Assembly: GCF_900104955.1 (NCBI RefSeq)
Contig: NZ_FNSI01000001.1
Location: forward strand, 2,886,001-2,950,000
Source: Beijerinckia sp. 28-YEA-48
GTDB taxonomy: Bacteria > Pseudomonadota > Alphaproteobacteria > Rhizobiales > Beijerinckiaceae
Reading direction: 5' to 3'
Length of the DNA: 64,000 nucleotides
Part shown: positions 59,280 through 64,000 of the stretch, one piece after another
How the letters are laid out: each line of letters starts with the position of its first letter
How positions within the stretch are numbered: the first letter of the stretch is position 1
The notes under the pieces: model-generated
Databases searched by the model: none
Told to the model about the DNA's origin: nothing
Seen by the model: only the letters and a program-made list of their open reading frames with translations
Program-made: the position numbers and the translations under genes

Positions 59280-61385
59280 TCAGGCCGGCGACGGCACGAA
59301 CACGCCGTCGGACGCCGGCTGCATCTCGATGCGGCTGTCGTGCATGCCGATCAGCGTGGAACGATGGCCGATAGAGACGATCGAGGTGTTCGGCAATTGC
59401 TGGCGCAACATGGCGTAAATCTCCGCCTCGAGCTTCTCGTCCAGCGCCGACGTTGCCTCATCGAGGAAGAGCCAATCGGGCTTGTCGAGCAAAGCGCGGG
59501 CGATGGCGAGCCGCTGCTGTTCGCCACCCGACAGGCGCTGGCCCCAGTTCTCATCGTCGTCGATGCGATCCGCGAAGGGGCCAAGCTGGGCCAGCTTCAG
59601 GGCTTCGCGCACGGCTTCGTCGGAATAGGTTTCGGCGGTCGCGGGATAAGTCGCCGCCGTCTTCAGAGAGCCGCTCGGGACGTAGGGACGCTGCGGCAGC
59701 AGCATCACCTTCGCGGTGGAGGGAATGTCGATGCGGCCCTGCCCATAAGGCCAGATACCGGCAATAGCGCGGAACAGGGTGGACTTGCCCGAGCCTGATG
59801 GGCCGGTGACAAGCACAGCGCTGCCGGCCTTCAAGGACAGGGCCTTGGCACGCACGATCTCGCGACCATCGGGCAGTTTGAGAGAAAGACCTTCAATCGC
59901 CAGATCTTTGCCGGAGGCAGGCACAACATCGATATGCGGCGGCGTGGTGCCGAGCGTGCGCGCCTTGTGCAGCGCCTCGCTGAAGGTGGTGAGACGATCG
60001 ACGTTCGCCTTGTAACGCGCGATCAAACGATAGCGATCAACAAAGTAGCTGAGCGCGTCCGCGACCCGGCCGAAGGCACCCGCCACCTGGCTCATCTGCC
60101 CCAGCGTCACCTTATCGGCGAAGTAATAGGGCGCGATGATCACGTAAGGCAGGATCGGGCTGATCTGGCCGTAGAAAGACGTGAACGTGTTCAGCTTCAT
60201 GGCCCGGCTGACGATGCGGAAATAGTTGGCGACCAAGTCAGTGAAGCGGCCGGAGAGGATCGAGAGTTCCGAACGCTCGCCGCGCAGCAGCGCCACCTGT
60301 TCGGCATATTCGCGCAAGCGCGCCAGCGAGAAGCGGAAGTTCGCTTCGTATCTTTCTTGCGCGAATTCCAGCCGCACCAGAGGACGACCGATCCGATGCG
60401 TAATCCACGTGCCAAAAGCCGAATAGGCAAGCGCCACCCAGAACGGCAGCCCTGGTACGACAATATTGGTTCCGGGAAGAACGAACTCCGCCGGCATCGA
60501 CCACAAGATCAAGGAAAAGGAGACGAGCGTCGAGATCTGCTGAATCAGCGTGATCGAATAGGAATAGGTATCGGTGAGATAACTCCTGATGTCCTCAGCG
60601 ATACGTTGGTCGGGGTTGTCGGCGCCATCGCCGATCAGCCCCATGCGGTAGATACCGCCCTTGCCGAGCCAGGAGGTCGAATATTGCTTGGCGAGCCACT
60701 GCCGCCAGTAAATCAGCAATGATTGCTGGAAGAAATATTCGATCAGATTGCTGATGATCGCAATGACGGCCCAGAACGTGAAAACAGTGAGGAGCAGCGA
60801 CCAGAAAGCGGCCTGATCCTTGTTCTGAATGGCGTTGAACCAATCGCGATTGAAGAAGCTCAGGCGCACCGAAATGCCGACCTGCAGCTGGTTGATGACG
60901 ACCAGCAGCATGATCAGGGCCGTGCCCAGGTGACGCTCGCGCCAGCCGCGGTGACGCAACCAGGGCATGGGCGCCGCGATCGGATCGGCCGCTTCGAAAT
61001 AGGGGTCGGCCAAGCGGGTGATCTGGCCAATCACCGGGATATAGGACAGGCCGTAGATGATGAGGCCGAAGACCGCGATGGTGATGCACAGGGTCGACGG
61101 TGGCGTGGCATCCGCCAAAAAGGCTGGCCAGAAGCCGCGGCTCGACGACGCGAAGGCGAGCGCCAGGAGGACATATTCGAAAGCAAAAAGCCGCAGGAAT
61201 ATTTGCAGAAAAGTAGAGATCGTGGCGCCGCGCAGAGTGACGTAGGCCAGCGCCAAGCCAACCGCGCCGACCCCGATCAGCCCCGGATCAACGGCTATTC
61301 CTGAGATTTGAGAGGCACCTGAGCCGACACCGGCTGCTAGACATATGACCGCCGCGAGTGCGACCGCACCACCCAGAACCTTCAT
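59280..61385 (-). CDS. ABC transporter, BacA/SbmA-like membrane domain fused to ATPase
   Basis: A 701-residue half-transporter with a long N-terminal membrane part (extra pair of helices at residues 1-55, then spans around 60-170) and an ABC_membrane_2/SbmA-BacA-type core: RLSFFNRDWFNAIQNKDQAAFW, WRQWLAKQYSTSWLGKGGIYRM, NPDQRIAEDIRSY. The ATPase has GPSGSGKS, LSGGEQQRLAIARALL and WLFLDEATSALDE. Relatives include YddA-like exporters and, in mycobacteria, the B12/antimicrobial importer. Direction and cargo are uncertain. The ATG at 61385 fits the first membrane helix; an upstream 15-codon extension is less likely. Confidence 0.88.
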   Translation of the reverse strand: MKVLGGAVALAAVICLAAGVGSGASQISGIAVDPGLIGVGAVGLALAYVTLRGATISTFLQIFLRLFAFEYVLLALAFASSSRGFWPAFLADATPPSTLCITIAVFGLIIYGLSYIPVIGQITRLADPYFEAADPIAAPMPWLRHRGWRERHLGTALIMLLVVINQLQVGISVRLSFFNRDWFNAIQNKDQAAFWSLLLTVFTFWAVIAIISNLIEYFFQQSLLIYWRQWLAKQYSTSWLGKGGIYRMGLIGDGADNPDQRIAEDIRSYLTDTYSYSITLIQQISTLVSFSLILWSMPAEFVLPGTNIVVPGLPFWVALAYSAFGTWITHRIGRPLVRLEFAQERYEANFRFSLARLREYAEQVALLRGERSELSILSGRFTDLVANYFRIVSRAMKLNTFTSFYGQISPILPYVIIAPYYFADKVTLGQMSQVAGAFGRVADALSYFVDRYRLIARYKANVDRLTTFSEALHKARTLGTTPPHIDVVPASGKDLAIEGLSLKLPDGREIVRAKALSLKAGSAVLVTGPSGSGKSTLFRAIAGIWPYGQGRIDIPSTAKVMLLPQRPYVPSGSLKTAATYPATAETYSDEAVREALKLAQLGPFADRIDDDENWGQRLSGGEQQRLAIARALLDKPDWLFLDEATSALDEKLEAEIYAMLRQQLPNTSIVSIGHRSTLIGMHDSRIEMQPASDGVFVPSPA

Positions 61386-61463
61386 GCAGAAACTCTCGCG
61401 CGAAGAGAGCCGGCGAGCGCCGGCTCGCAAGCGAGAATCGAATGATTCAACGGTTGCAGGCTA

Positions 61464-61838
61464 TCACAGGTCCGCTGGACGCGCAGATGAAGTTGGCGTG
61501 TGCGGGACAGGGTCCGCATCGTCTTCGTCCCGGCCGGTGAATTCTTCACCATTCACGGCCGCAATGAGGCGCGGCGATGGCTTGAAGGTGAGGACCCGGC
61601 GAGCCGTGATCGGATATTCCTGGCCAGTCTTCGGATTGCGGCCAACGCGCGGCCGCTTCGCCCGCACATGGAAAGTGCCGAAGGAGCGCAGCTTGACTGT
61701 CTCCCCCCCTTCCAGGGCGCCGCAAATTTCCTCAATAGCCACTTCGACGATTTGCTTAGCCTCTACCCGCGAGAGTCCCGGGCCCGTCACATAAACCGCG
61801 TGCAGAAGATCGGCACGGGTAAGTGTCTTGTTCGTCAT
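61464..61838 (-). CDS. Integration host factor alpha-like (HU/IHF family) protein
   Basis: DNA-bending HU/IHF protein of 124 residues. The core TLTRADLLHAVYVTGPGLSRVEAKQIVEVAIEEICGALEGGETVKLRSFGTFHVRAKRPRVGRNPKTGQEYPITARRVLTFKPSPRLIAAV closely follows IHF-alpha, including the Pro-tipped arm (RNPKTGQEYPI). A 25-residue acidic/Pro tail (GEEFTGRDEDDADPV) is not standard. The ATG at 61838 fits the conserved N-terminus. It could be ihfA itself or a paralogue; no pheT/pheS neighbours are present to confirm. Confidence 0.85.
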   Translation of the reverse strand: MTNKTLTRADLLHAVYVTGPGLSRVEAKQIVEVAIEEICGALEGGETVKLRSFGTFHVRAKRPRVGRNPKTGQEYPITARRVLTFKPSPRLIAAVNGEEFTGRDEDDADPVPHTPTSSARPADL

Positions 61839-62183
61839 TGTCGTATCGCCGCCTTTGAAGTGATGAACACCCGCGAGTACGCAAGAACAACGCACATGCC
61901 ATTTGCAACGCGCATCCTGCCTCAGTGACCGCCGCTACTCGGTCACCGCCCCCGGCGGTTCGTCTTCATTCCCCTCGAACTGAACGCTTTTAAACATGCA
62001 GAGTCAAAGGGAAAAAATACAATCTGCATTCAGGAGCCCGGCAATCCACGACGCTTGCACGAAACATTGCATTTGAGCAAAAGCCTCCAAACAGGCCTTC
62101 CCAAGCACAATAATTTCCAACGTGGGCGGTTCCGCTTGGTTCCGTCGCCTCGCGATAAATTTCGCGGCGACCGGCCTCGCGAC
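61839..62183. other. Intergenic gap between the IHF-like gene and groEL
   Basis: No gene is supported. It holds the promoter of the IHF-like gene and ends at the groEL terminator. A short hairpin GTGACCG / CGGTCAC near 61925-61946 is the only clear structure. Confidence 0.45.
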
Positions 62184-62214
62184 AAAAAACAGGCCGCGCA
62201 CGGAGCGCGGCCTG
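62184..62214 (-). terminator. groESL terminator
   Basis: Ten-bp stem CAGGCCGCGC / GCGCGGCCTG with a five-base loop, followed on the minus strand by a TTTTTT run. It lies about 25 bases past the groEL stop. Confidence 0.92.
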
Positions 62215-62239
62215 CGATATTGGAACCGACAGAATGGAC

Positions 62240-63898
<1,659 letters not shown>

Positions 63899-63936
63899 TT
63901 AATTGGCTGAAATAACGTGAATTAAGGGGCCGGCAA

Positions 63937-64000
63937 TTAGGCGATAACGCCCATGATGTCGGATTCCTTCATGATCAGGAGGTCCTGACCGTCGATCTTC
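63937..64000 (-). CDS. groES: Co-chaperonin GroES, 3' end only
   Basis: The minus strand at the window edge encodes KIDGQDLLIMKESDIMGVI-A-stop, the conserved C-terminus of GroES (lid of GroEL). The rest of the gene lies beyond base 64000, so start and promoter cannot be seen. Identity is supported by the position directly before groEL. Confidence 0.9.
   Translation of the reverse strand, partial: KIDGQDLLIMKESDIMGVIA

Overview
The window is a GC-rich (visibly above 60%), gene-dense chromosomal segment. It looks like an alphaproteobacterium of the Hyphomicrobiales (Rhizobiales), perhaps near the Bradyrhizobiaceae, Beijerinckiaceae or Bosea groups. Support comes from an Irr-type iron-control box before the bfd-bfr pair, a TIGR02301 protein, an RT0821/Lpp0805-type lipoprotein, orphan Bug/TctC binding proteins, Liv-type ABC operons and HisZ beside a long HisG. 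No tRNA, rRNA, insertion sequence, prophage gene or CRISPR array was found.

Layout. 0.1-5.2 kb: envelope and hydrolytic genes (lytic transglycosylase, lipoprotein hydrolase, ClpP-like secreted protein, pyroglutamyl peptidase, TerC-family membrane protein). 5.3-14.7 kb: a minus-strand catabolic block with pobA and a PaaI-type thioesterase, a complete livKHMGF-type ABC operon ending in a one-domain MetE-like methyltransferase, a GST and a tandem RidA-like protein. 14.9-23 kb: plus-strand genes for an acyl-CoA synthetase, a B12-binding radical SAM protein, and a DUF898 / M48 peptidase / YkgJ / DUF1499 / methyltransferase run. 23-27.7 kb: an orphan Bug protein, two alpha/beta hydrolases and a carotenoid/lignostilbene-type dioxygenase, divergent from a MarR regulator. 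27.7-36.6 kb: histidine phosphatase, fabI, a small sigma/anti-sigma pair, lactate permease, a CbpA-like DnaJ protein, a large DUF2339 membrane protein and xseB. 36.6-41.3 kb: a homogentisate cluster (hmgA, FAD monooxygenase, DUF2783) divergent from a MarR gene and a metallo-beta-lactamase-fold gene with altered metal ligands. 41.3-49.1 kb: GNAT, MFS transporter, cold-shock protein, an Rrf2 regulator and the sulfate ABC operon sbp-cysTWA. 49.1-58.8 kb: an SMI1/KNR4-domain protein, a second orphan Bug protein, TIGR02301, NUDIX, pdxH, lipoprotein, hisZ-hisG, a Tat-exported GH3 hexosaminidase, GNAT and bfr/bfd. 59.2-64 kb: a BacA/SbmA-type ABC protein, an IHF-alpha-like protein, groEL and the 3' end of groES.

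Physiologically, several islands deal with plant- or lignin-derived aromatics: 4-hydroxybenzoate hydroxylase feeding protocatechuate, homogentisate dioxygenase, and a stilbene-cleaving-type oxygenase. These are mixed with high-affinity uptake genes (Liv-type, Bug, sulfate) and housekeeping genes. Two MarR genes are divergent from oxygenase operons, and palindromic sites lie over the shared promoters.

The least-explained items are: the homogentisate cluster with its non-canonical MBL protein; the dioxygenase and two-hydrolase cluster; the MetE-like protein at the end of the liv operon; the SMI1/KNR4 protein with an unrecognised N-terminal two-thirds; the short sigma/anti-sigma pair; a 14-nt tandem repeat before the TerC gene; and a nested palindrome near 5.27 kb. 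No single system here can be called new from sequence alone.
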